NCBI GenBank assembly: GCA_031551625.1
Contig: JAVBNJ010000059.1
Location: 1-6,759 of the forward strand
Origin: JAVBNJ01 sp031551625
GTDB lineage: Bacteria; Bacteroidota; Bacteroidia; Bacteroidales; UBA932
Direction of reading: 5' to 3'
DNA: 6,759 nucleotides
The notes under the pieces were generated by a model. It had not been told where the DNA came from. It worked only from the letters and a program-made list of their open reading frames with translations, and ran no database searches. Shown piece after piece: positions 1-5,504 of this stretch; position 1 is the stretch's first letter, and the number at the start of each line of letters is the position of its first letter. Made by a program: the position numbers and the translations under genes.

Positions 1-884
1 ACATGCGCATTACAGAAATTACCAACAGTGTAAAAGGTAAAAACTTTGCAGTGTTCGACAGCGCCGATTATGTAGGCGGCATTTGCGCCACAGGCTGCGC
101 CGACTATACCCGCAAGCAACTTGATGAGCTGACCGAGTGGGTGAAACGCCCGCAGATTGGCGCCAAAGGATTGGTATATATCCGCTGGACAGCCGAAGGG
201 TTGAAATCAAGCATCGACAAATTCTATACGCCCGATGATTTACAGAAAATAGTTACGACATTCGATGCCAAACAGGGCGATCTGATTCTATTATTGGCCG
301 GCGACAGGAAGAAAACACTTGAAGCTGCCGGTTCGCTGCGCCTTGAAATGGGTAACCGCCTCGGCTTGCGCGATCCTAAAGTATTTGCTCCGTTATGGGT
401 GTATGATTTTCCGCTACTCGAATGGGACGAGGAAACACAACGTTTCTACGCTATGCACCACCCGTTTACTTCGCCCAAGCCCGAAGACATGAACAAGTTT
501 TATTCGGACAAAAAAGAAGATATTGCACAGGTGAATGCCAATGCCTACGACTTTGTACTCAACGGTACCGAAGTGGGCGGAGGTTCTATCCGCATACACG
601 ATTCGAAAGTCCAGCAACGTATGTTCGAGGTACTCGGTTTCAGCGCCGAAGAGGCTAACTATAAATTTAGTTTTATTATCAATGCCTTCAAATACGGCGC
701 TCCTCCGCATGGGGGTATTGCCTTCGGTTTCGACCGCTGGTGCGCATTATTCGGTGGGCAGGAAACCATCCGCGACTACATTGCATTCCCCAAGAACAAT
801 GCCGGTCGCGACGTTATGCTTGATGCGCCGTCGCATATTGATGAAGTGCAGATGAAAGAATTACAGATAAAAAGTTTGGTGTAG
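1..884 (+). CDS. aspS: Aspartyl-tRNA synthetase, C-terminal half (5' truncated by window edge)
   Basis: This is a class II aminoacyl-tRNA synthetase that charges tRNA-Asp with aspartate in the cytoplasm. The frame is open at the left edge. The ATG at position 3 is only the first methionine seen, because the bacterial enzyme is about 585-590 residues and 293 are present. The N-terminal OB-fold anticodon-binding domain and class II motifs 1 and 2 lie outside the window. Visible residues about 10-115 match the GAD insertion domain that marks the bacterial-type enzyme. Next come the catalytic-core segments LWVYDFPLLEWDEE (131-144), HHPFT (152-156) and GGGSIRIHD (192-200). Motif 3 is GIAFGFDRW (238-246), whose Arg245 is expected to contact ATP. 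The C-terminal AFPKNNAGRDVM block is normal. The end looks intact, with a TAG stop. The next gene is convergent, so aspS ends its transcription unit here. Confidence 0.97.
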   Translation, partial: MRITEITNSVKGKNFAVFDSADYVGGICATGCADYTRKQLDELTEWVKRPQIGAKGLVYIRWTAEGLKSSIDKFYTPDDLQKIVTTFDAKQGDLILLLAGDRKKTLEAAGSLRLEMGNRLGLRDPKVFAPLWVYDFPLLEWDEETQRFYAMHHPFTSPKPEDMNKFYSDKKEDIAQVNANAYDFVLNGTEVGGGSIRIHDSKVQQRMFEVLGFSAEEANYKFSFIINAFKYGAPPHGGIAFGFDRWCALFGGQETIRDYIAFPKNNAGRDVMLDAPSHIDEVQMKELQIKSLV

Positions 885-896
885 TGAACTCTTGAC

Positions 897-913
897 GGAT
901 TTTGAAATCCTTT
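897..913 (+). terminator. Weak hairpin just after aspS
   Basis: GGATTT (897-902) pairs with AAATCC (905-910) and is followed by only three T residues. It begins 13 bases after the aspS stop. The stem is short, the loop would have to open to about four bases, and the T tract is poor. It is a possible weak intrinsic terminator only. Confidence 0.3.
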
Positions 914-940
914 AAGTGGTAGAAACAATGGTGCAAGTTA

Positions 941-971
941 GATTTGACAAATTTTTAAAATTTGTCAAGTC
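941..971. terminator. Long AT-rich inverted repeat between convergent genes (possible bidirectional terminator)
   Basis: TTGACAAATTTT (944-955) and its exact reverse complement (957-968) flank a single T at 956. The outer bases extend the pairing to 941-971 with one T/G position (943/969), which is a G-U wobble in RNA. The repeat lies between the aspS stop (884) and the stop of the convergent DUF4846 gene (975), four bases from the latter. That position favours a role in 3'-end formation for one or both genes. No T tract follows on either side, so it is not a classical intrinsic terminator. A DNA-binding site or a 3'-end stabilising hairpin is possible. Confidence 0.5.
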
Positions 972-974
972 TCG

Positions 975-1817
975 TTAGAAACGATAGAGATCGGTGTCCA
1001 ATGTGAAAGTAACATCGCCTATATTGATTTTTCCATCACTTTCGACACGGAACCATGGCCCAAGATTTTGCAGCGATTGCGGCGACGATCCTTTGACATT
1101 GTTCTGTAACACTTGTATTGATTGGGCTGGCGAACCGCCACGGGCTAGTACGACTAATTGTTCACCCCGTTCGCTCGTTGCTACGTCGAGTACCATAACT
1201 GCGGCATAAGAACCATCTTTACCGGTCAACAGCACCGTGCCGGGCATTAGCTCCGAGGCGGCAAGCGGTCGCAAATCCACCTGCAGGGTTGTGAAATCAC
1301 TATATTTAAATACAAAATTCAGGTAACGGCGAAAAGTCGAATATACTTTCAGGTCTTTCGGTGTTTTCGTCCAGTAAGCTGTGCGGTCGACTACGCCTTT
1401 CACTCCTTCTTTCCATTTATCGTAAGCTATAGGCTTACCGTTACGAATATGAAATCGGATGTCTTCGTAACGTTCTTGTTCAAATAAATATTCAGCCCAT
1501 AGTCGCATAAGCGACTGCGGCTCCTGTTGTAGATTTTCATCGTCAAGCATCATATCAACCACGCCTATTGGCTGCTTACCGGCGACCGGTTGTGAAGGAT
1601 TTCCCGCATACATTACCGGAGTGCCGCTGGGCAACAGTGGTAAATCCTGTATAAATACAAAAAAAGTAGTATGGTCGCGAACCTTCATGCGCTTGTAGCC
1701 CGTGGGTAATTTGATGCGGGTGACCACAGAGCTACCTTCCGGATACACATAATTTTGAGCGATCACGGTACCTGATAATAAACATATCAAGATAATTATG
1801 TAGCACTTACGAGGCAT
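975..1817 (-). CDS. Exported DUF4846 protein, function unknown
   Basis: This is a 280-residue protein of the DUF4846 family, which is common in Bacteroidota and has no established activity. The N-terminus is a signal peptide: MPRK, a hydrophobic run to about residue 18, and a likely signal-peptidase I cut after VIA-20. No lipobox is present, so a periplasmic or secreted soluble protein is expected. Family-like stretches are the Pro-Gly-Tyr-Lys-Arg segment (38-43), FFVFIQDLPLLPSGTPVMYAG (about 52-72), the Leu/Gln-rich helix MRLWAEYLFEQERYEDIRF (104-122), NGKPIAYDKWKEG (126-138), YAAVMVLDVA (204-213) and the closing GPWF and LYRF. The ATG at 1817 is chosen over a TTG at 1856. The longer start would put a poor leader before the signal peptide and would overlap the promoter's upstream element. 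The stop sits four bases from the inverted repeat. The family call is from memory of the family pattern, without a profile search. Confidence 0.85.
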   Translation of the reverse strand: MPRKCYIIILICLLSGTVIAQNYVYPEGSSVVTRIKLPTGYKRMKVRDHTTFFVFIQDLPLLPSGTPVMYAGNPSQPVAGKQPIGVVDMMLDDENLQQEPQSLMRLWAEYLFEQERYEDIRFHIRNGKPIAYDKWKEGVKGVVDRTAYWTKTPKDLKVYSTFRRYLNFVFKYSDFTTLQVDLRPLAASELMPGTVLLTGKDGSYAAVMVLDVATSERGEQLVVLARGGSPAQSIQVLQNNVKGSSPQSLQNLGPWFRVESDGKINIGDVTFTLDTDLYRF

Positions 1818-1825
1818 ACAACCGA

Positions 1826-1857
1826 CAAAGATAAAAAATATATGGCAAACATACAAT
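1826..1857 (-). promoter_or_regulatory. Bacteroidota-type promoter for the DUF4846 gene
   Basis: Read on the minus strand, TATCTTTG (1833-1826) matches the -7 consensus TAnnTTTG exactly. An ATTG (1857-1854) sits 20 bases upstream as the -33 element. The -7 box ends 8 bases before the ATG at 1817, so the transcript would have almost no leader. This also rules against the upstream TTG start. Confidence 0.65.
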
Positions 1858-1874
1858 AAAATGATATTTTTAAC

Positions 1875-1904
1875 TATGTTTTAATATTTTATTCACTACC
1901 TTTG
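1875..1904 (+). promoter_or_regulatory. Bacteroidota-type promoter for the DEAD-box helicase gene
   Basis: TACCTTTG (1897-1904) is an exact match to the TAnnTTTG -7 box. The -33 element is weak; the best candidate is TATG at 1875-1878 with an 18-base spacer. Transcription would start near 1911, giving a leader of about 24 bases before the TTG start at 1935. It is arranged back to back with the DUF4846 promoter in a gap of about 117 bases. Confidence 0.6.
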
Positions 1905-1934
1905 TAGCTAATTTATTTATTTAAAACGAACTCA

Positions 1935-3728
1935 TTGAAAACATTTTCTGACTTAGGCCTCGACACTCGAATTTTAAAAGCTATTACCGAATTGGGCTTC
2001 GAACGACCGATGCCCGTGCAGGCCGAAGTGCTGCCTGTGGCGCTGAACCACGAAACCGATATTGTAGCATTGGCGCAAACAGGCACCGGCAAAACAGCCG
2101 CCTTTGCACTGCCTTGTATCCAAAAATTAGACACAAGCAACAACCACACCGAAGTGGTAGTGCTGTGCCCCACGCGCGAACTGTGCGTACAGATTACCAA
2201 CGATTTTAAAAATTTTGCGAAATACGTAGAAGGCGCCTCAGTGCTTGCCGTATATGGCGGTTCATCCATCGAAGCACAGAAACGCACACTGAAAAAAGGT
2301 GCGAAAGTAATCGTAGCTACACCCGGACGCTTAGTCGATTTGTGCGAACGCGGCTATGTCGACCTCTCGCACGTGCGGCAAGCAATACTCGACGAGTCCG
2401 ACGAAATGCTGAACATGGGTTTCAAAGACGATTTGGATTTTATCCTTTCGAAAACACCCAAAACAAAAAACACCTACCTCTTCTCGGCCACTATGCCAAT
2501 AGAAGTAGAGCGCATTGCCAAAAATTACATGAACGATCCGGTAGAAATTACCATCGGTTCAAAAAATTCAGGTTCAAAAAATGTGCACCATTATTTTTAC
2601 TTGGTGCAAGCCCGCGACCGCTACCACGCACTCAAACGCATTGCCGACTACTATCCGAATATTTATTCGATTGTGTTCTGCCGCACGCGCGCCGAAGCAC
2701 AAGATGTGGCAGACTCGCTGATACGCGACGGCTACAATGCCGATGCGCTGCACGGCGAACTCTCGCAAGCGCAACGCGATGCGGTAATGAAACGCTTCCG
2801 CAACCGCCAGTTGCAAATGCTGGTAGCTACCGACGTGGCCGCCCGTGGCCTCGACGTGAACGACCTTACACACGTCATCAACTACAACCTGCCCGATGAG
2901 GTGGAACAATATACCCATCGCAGTGGCCGCACAGGACGCGCCGATAAGACGGGCATTTCGATTGCCATTATCAATGTTAAGGAAAAACACAAGATAAAAC
3001 AAATCGAAAAAATAATCGGTCAGCAATTCACGCAGGTGAAAGTGCCGAATGGGCACGAGATTTGCGAGAAGCAACTGTTCCACATTATCGACAACATTGA
3101 AAACATGGAGGTGTTGCACGATGACATTGACGGCTATCTCCCGCTCATCACAAAACGTTTGGAATGGATTTCGAAAGAAGACCTCATTCGCCGATTTGTG
3201 TCGGTGGAATTCGGGCGCTTCCTCGACTACTACCGCAATGCGCCAGACCTGAATGTGAGCGAAGCTCCGCGCGAGCCTCGCGAAAAGCGCGGCGAATTCA
3301 ACGGCCGTCATGTGCAGGGTAACTACACCCGGTTATTTATGAACATTGGCCGCAAAGATAAGGCGGACCCGAAAGACATTATCCAACTCATCAACCGTGG
3401 CGCCGGTAGTCGCGACGTCAACATTGGCCGCATTGATATTCTCGATATGTTTTCGTATGTCGATGTCGACACACAATATGTACAAACGGTGATTGAGGCG
3501 CTGAACGGTACCAATTTCCATCGCCGTCAATTAGTGGTAGACCCAGCCACCCCGCGTGGCGAACAACCCCGCGAGCGTAAGAAATCGTTTAATAAAAAAG
3601 AATTTGGCAACGACGAACGCAAGCCCGCATTCGGTGGCAAAAAGAAAGAGTTTGGTGCCAAGAAGAAAAAAGATTTTGGTGGCGGCAAGAAATTCGACAA
3701 AAAAGGCGGCAAGAAAAAGAAGTGGTAA
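1935..3728 (+). CDS. DEAD-box ATP-dependent RNA helicase with DbpA-type RNA-binding domain
   Basis: This is a 597-residue superfamily 2 RNA helicase that uses ATP to unwind short RNA duplexes. Such enzymes act in ribosome assembly, RNA decay and cold adaptation. RecA domain 1 carries the Q motif (Phe4 to Gln29), motif I AQTGTGKT (47-54), Ia PTREL (79-83), the GG pair (108-109), Ib TPGR (129-132), motif II DESD (153-156) and SAT (184-186). RecA domain 2 carries SIVFCRTR (245-252), ATDVAARGLDV (298-308) and HRSGRTGR (328-335). Residues about 464-538 match the DbpA/CsdA RNA-binding domain, and a Lys/Gly/Phe-rich basic tail follows (550-597). The oddity in motif II is Ser155 replacing the usual Ala. 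The start is TTG at 1935: it gives the family-typical MKTF N-terminus, no in-frame ATG lies upstream, and the first internal Met would cut into the Q motif. The family is certain; which paralogue (CsdA, CshA or DbpA role) is not. Confidence 0.96.
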   Translation: MKTFSDLGLDTRILKAITELGFERPMPVQAEVLPVALNHETDIVALAQTGTGKTAAFALPCIQKLDTSNNHTEVVVLCPTRELCVQITNDFKNFAKYVEGASVLAVYGGSSIEAQKRTLKKGAKVIVATPGRLVDLCERGYVDLSHVRQAILDESDEMLNMGFKDDLDFILSKTPKTKNTYLFSATMPIEVERIAKNYMNDPVEITIGSKNSGSKNVHHYFYLVQARDRYHALKRIADYYPNIYSIVFCRTRAEAQDVADSLIRDGYNADALHGELSQAQRDAVMKRFRNRQLQMLVATDVAARGLDVNDLTHVINYNLPDEVEQYTHRSGRTGRADKTGISIAIINVKEKHKIKQIEKIIGQQFTQVKVPNGHEICEKQLFHIIDNIENMEVLHDDIDGYLPLITKRLEWISKEDLIRRFVSVEFGRFLDYYRNAPDLNVSEAPREPREKRGEFNGRHVQGNYTRLFMNIGRKDKADPKDIIQLINRGAGSRDVNIGRIDILDMFSYVDVDTQYVQTVIEALNGTNFHRRQLVVDPATPRGEQPRERKKSFNKKEFGNDERKPAFGGKKKEFGAKKKKDFGGGKKFDKKGGKKKKW

Positions 3729-3740
3729 AGCACCGCAATA

Positions 3741-3773
3741 AAAAAACCGGAACGCAAAGCGCTCCGGTTTTTT
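3741..3773. terminator. Bidirectional intrinsic terminator shared by helicase and RRM genes
   Basis: AAAAAACCGGA (3741-3751) pairs with TCCGGTTTTTT (3763-3773). Inside, after an A/C mismatch, CGC (3753-3755) pairs with GCG (3759-3761) around an AAA loop. The A run on one side and T run on the other give a U tract in both directions. It lies 12 bases after the helicase stop and 14 bases after the stop of the convergent RRM gene, so it should end both transcripts. Confidence 0.9.
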
Positions 3774-3787
3774 GTTGTATCCTTTGA

Positions 3788-4138
3788 TTAGTAACGGTTA
3801 CGATTGAATCCGCCGCCATTACCACGGTCGCGGTTGAATCCACCACCGCCGCCACGGTTAAATCCGCCGCCGCCACTGCGACGGTTATTGTTTTCTGTTT
3901 TGGGGCGCGCCACGTTCACGTTGATGGTTTTGCCTTCAAACTCTGTTTCGTTCAATGCATCAATCGCTTGTTGACCTTCCGTATCATTGGGCATTTCTAC
4001 AAAACCGAAGCCGCGAGAGCGACCGGTTTCGCGGTCTGTAATAACGCTGGCCGAAGTAACTTCGCCATACGTCGTAAATAATTCTTTTAAACTCTCGCTT
4101 TTTGTGCTGTAGTTTAGGTTTGAAACGTAAATGTTCAT
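3788..4138 (-). CDS. Small RRM RNA-binding protein with Gly-rich tail
   Basis: This 116-residue cytoplasmic RNA-binding protein has one RNA recognition motif. RNP2 is IYVSNL (3-8) and RNP1 is RGFGFVEM (42-49), with the aromatic residues Tyr4, Phe43 and Phe45 in the RNA-stacking positions. The domain ends near residue 80. It is followed by a disordered tail (87-116) of GGGGFNR-like repeats, rich in Gly, Asn and Arg, similar to RGG-type tails of plant and cyanobacterial RRM proteins. Bacteroidota commonly carry several such short RRM proteins, thought to act as RNA chaperones or post-transcriptional regulators. The ATG at 4138 gives the standard MNIYV start, with an A-rich stretch upstream rather than a Shine-Dalgarno site. 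It lies 40 bases downstream of the cold-shock gene on the same strand, with no promoter box between them. Co-transcription is therefore likely. Confidence 0.95.
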   Translation of the reverse strand: MNIYVSNLNYSTKSESLKELFTTYGEVTSASVITDRETGRSRGFGFVEMPNDTEGQQAIDALNETEFEGKTINVNVARPKTENNNRRSGGGGFNRGGGGGFNRDRGNGGGFNRNRY

Positions 4139-4178
4139 TTTTGTTTTTTTATTAATAATTAGAACCAGTTTTGTTTAT

Positions 4179-4622
4179 TTATTTCGCAAGGGCTATCCGC
4201 ACTGCATTCAAGCCCCGTTGACCTTTTTCCAATTCAAAGAAAACCATATTTCCCTCGGTAATCCCGGCAGGCGCCTGGCTGATATGAAAAAAATATTTCT
4301 CCACGCTACCCAAGTCTTTAATAAACCCGAACCCTTTGTCCTCGTTAAAATATTCTACGCGGCCTTTCAATGGCGTTTCTTCTACTTCTTCTTTTTTCGG
4401 AGTCGACACTTCAATCGCATCCACATCCACTTGCGTTTTCTTGTCCGGGTCGGGCGGCGTGCTGCTGATAACTCCGTTTTCGTCCACATAAGCAATCATA
4501 TCTTCGAACGATTTGCTGCCGCCGGCCGCTTTGCGTTGCTCTTTGCGCTGCTGTTTCTCCAAGCGCTGAGCTTGTTTCTTCTTCTCTAACTCTCGTTTAT
4601 TAAATGAAATTGGTTTTGCCAT
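4179..4622 (-). CDS. Cold-shock-domain protein with basic coiled N-terminal extension
   Basis: This 147-residue protein has a C-terminal cold-shock domain (about 85-145), an OB fold that binds single-stranded RNA or DNA. KGFGFI (96-101) is the RNP1-like strand and YFFHIS (110-115) the RNP2-like strand. The domain is preceded by a highly charged Lys/Arg/Glu/Gln segment (about 8-33), probably helical, and by a conserved-looking SFEDMIAYVDENG stretch (38-50). The E. coli CspA type is about 70 residues, so this is the longer form seen in Bacteroidota. The ATG at 4622 is preferred to a TTG one codon upstream because it gives the family-typical MAK start. It is the first gene of a likely two-gene unit with the RRM gene. 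The leader from the predicted promoter is about 90 bases, as in many cold-shock mRNAs. It probably melts RNA secondary structure together with the neighbouring helicase; the link is inferred from context. Confidence 0.93.
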   Translation of the reverse strand: MAKPISFNKRELEKKKQAQRLEKQQRKEQRKAAGGSKSFEDMIAYVDENGVISSTPPDPDKKTQVDVDAIEVSTPKKEEVEETPLKGRVEYFNEDKGFGFIKDLGSVEKYFFHISQAPAGITEGNMVFFELEKGQRGLNAVRIALAK

Positions 4623-4672
4623 CAATTGTTTGGTTTAGTTGATATAGAAATTGATTTTAACAATGAAAGAAA

Positions 4673-4684
4673 CCACAAATGTGG
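4673..4684 (-). other. Small hairpin in the leader of the cold-shock unit
   Basis: The arms CCACA (4673-4677) and TGTGG (4680-4684) can pair, or four base pairs can form with a four-base loop. This places a small stem in the predicted leader, about 50 bases before the start codon. It is short enough to be chance. Confidence 0.25.
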
Positions 4685-4719
4685 GCAAAACACGGTAAGA
4701 ATAAATTATCTAATCGCAA

Positions 4720-4727
4720 CAAAGATA
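4720..4727 (-). promoter_or_regulatory. Predicted -7 promoter box for the cold-shock/RRM unit
   Basis: Read on the minus strand, TATCTTTG matches TAnnTTTG exactly and is identical to the -7 box of the DUF4846 gene. No convincing TTG lies 17-23 bases upstream, so the -33 element is weak. Transcription starting near 4713 would give about 90 bases of leader before the ATG at 4622. The rest of the 4623-4793 gap is AT-rich and holds no gene that I can see. Confidence 0.5.
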
Positions 4728-4793
4728 CGAAATTATTTTGGATTATTTAGCATTTTAGTACTATTTTTTTCTGTGGTTAAACGAATCAAAGTA

Positions 4794-5081
4794 TTAATCA
4801 ATAATAATTAAGCACTGCTCCAAATTAAATGCTTGTTTTACGTTCAGCAAAAGTGGCAGCATATTTTCATATTCGGTAGCAGGCAGGTGTTTGAGATTAT
4901 TGCACACGCAAAGCAAGCTGCAAAGCGTTTCGAGGTACACTGTGGCATTTTCGGTAGCTTGCTCGCGCTGAGTGCGGTGGTGCACCGCCTGCGACTACAA
5001 CAGCGTGTGCACCAAACCTGCTACCTCATGCCGAATACGCCCGCCAAAGGGTTTTCCTCCTTGGCAGCGCATCCGCGCAAT
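4794..5081 (-). pseudogene. Broken gene remnant, possibly Avd/four-helix-bundle family
   Basis: I do not recognise this with certainty. One minus-strand frame continues from the S9 fragment through GGRIRHEVAGLVHTLL, stops at a TAG (4997-4995), and resumes in the same frame as SQAVHHRTQREQATEN..., ending with TAA at 4794. Just upstream another frame reads ADALPRRKTL. Removing one base from the three-base run at 5046-5048 joins that peptide to GGRIRHEVAG. The composite pattern is LPRxxTLGxRI, then a Leu/Ala helix, a Leu-rich helix YLETLCSLLCVCNNL, and a final helix with EYENMLPLLLNVKQAF. It resembles the four-helix-bundle proteins that include Avd of diversity-generating retroelements and the 23S rRNA intervening-sequence proteins. 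A frameshift plus an in-frame stop means it is not functional as read. The upstream end is lost at the junction with the S9 fragment. It could also be the tail of an unrelated protein. Confidence 0.4.
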
Positions 5082-5388
5082 CAGTGTATTGCTTTCTTCT
5101 TTTGGCGTATGTGTAATTTGCGTATTATTGCTTCCGCCAATATTTACCATAAACAACTCGCGGTTACTCCGGTTCTCTTCAATAGTAGGGAACGACACGC
5201 CATACAAAACCGTTCTTCCGTCGGGCGATACCTGTGGATCGCTTACACGCCCCATACTGTTGAGGATGTCGGGAGTGAACACTCCATCCGTAATTGCCAG
5301 TTCATTGTGCCCCGTTACTTTCTCGGATGGCTCATTACATGCGCTCATCGCCGCTGTTGCTAACATAATAAGGTAAAATATTTTTCAT
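5082..5388 (-). pseudogene. N-terminal fragment of an S9 (DPP4/prolyl oligopeptidase-like) lipoprotein peptidase
   Basis: The readable peptide, beginning MLATAAMSACNEPSEK, contains GRVSDPQVSPDGRTVLYGVSF and NRELFMVNIGGSNNTQITHTP. These are typical of the first beta-propeller blade of Bacteroidota S9 peptidases, which cleave dipeptides or prolyl peptides in the periplasm. The whole enzyme is usually 650-700 residues; only about 95 remain before homology is lost near 5082-5090, and the catalytic Ser-Asp-His domain is absent. The real start was probably the ATG at 5388-5386. Its frame is off by one from the body, because the other frame reads KIFYLIMLATAAMSAC, a proper lipoprotein signal peptide, directly after it. 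One extra base in the A run (5381-5385 on the + strand) explains the shift. The fragment is therefore both frameshifted and truncated. A predicted promoter lies just upstream. Confidence 0.8.
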
Positions 5389-5421
5389 AACTGTAAATAT
5401 TTGTTCAGCCTGTTGTAGCTA

Positions 5422-5451
5422 CGAAGTTACAAAAAATACACACCGTAACAA
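5422..5451 (-). promoter_or_regulatory. Predicted promoter of the S9 peptidase fragment
   Basis: On the minus strand TAACTTCG (5429-5422) differs from TAnnTTTG at one base, and a TTG (5451-5449) lies 19 bases upstream. The box ends 33 bases before the ATG at 5388. It looks like the original promoter of the now broken peptidase gene. Confidence 0.45.
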
Positions 5452-5472
5452 TTCTGTTTGACTGTTGGAAAT

Positions 5473-5504
5473 GGGTAGGTTCAATTAACGAACACAACGT
5501 ACCC
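5473..5504. other. Imperfect hairpin spanning the stop codon of the surface-protein gene
   Basis: GGGTA (5473-5477) pairs with TACCC (5500-5504). Inside, GTTC (5479-5482) pairs with GAAC (5490-5493) around a seven-base loop, with an asymmetric internal loop between the two stems. It covers the TAA stop at 5485-5487. No T tract follows, so it is not a standard terminator. It may be chance. Confidence 0.25.

Noticed and set aside
975..1856. Longer DUF4846 product from a TTG at 1856
   Set aside because: It would add 13 residues before a good signal peptide and overlap the -33 element. The ATG at 1817 fits promoter and signal peptide.
2342..3311. Long alternative frames inside the helicase gene (plus 2342-2899, minus 2574-3311)
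   Set aside because: They overlap conserved helicase motifs and have Arg/His/Val-rich shadow composition. They reflect the codon bias of the real gene.
4131..4589. 152-codon plus-strand frame opposite the cold-shock gene
   Set aside because: It is Phe/Leu-rich because it is the complement of Lys/Glu codons, and the cold-shock domain on the other strand is clear.
4626..4793. Search for a DGR template repeat or small RNA in the gap below the avd-like remnant
   Set aside because: No stretch resembles the 3' end of the FISUMP gene beyond a dozen chance bases. The gap is AT-rich and holds only the predicted promoter and leader.
4794..4810. TTAAT...ATTAA repeat after the broken gene
   Set aside because: A five-base AT-only repeat with no tract is expected by chance in this AT-rich gap.
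4833..5376. Two overlapping plus-strand open frames of 134-176 codons opposite the broken S9 region
   Set aside because: They lie antisense to recognisable S9 peptidase sequence, show no family pattern, and lack a promoter box.
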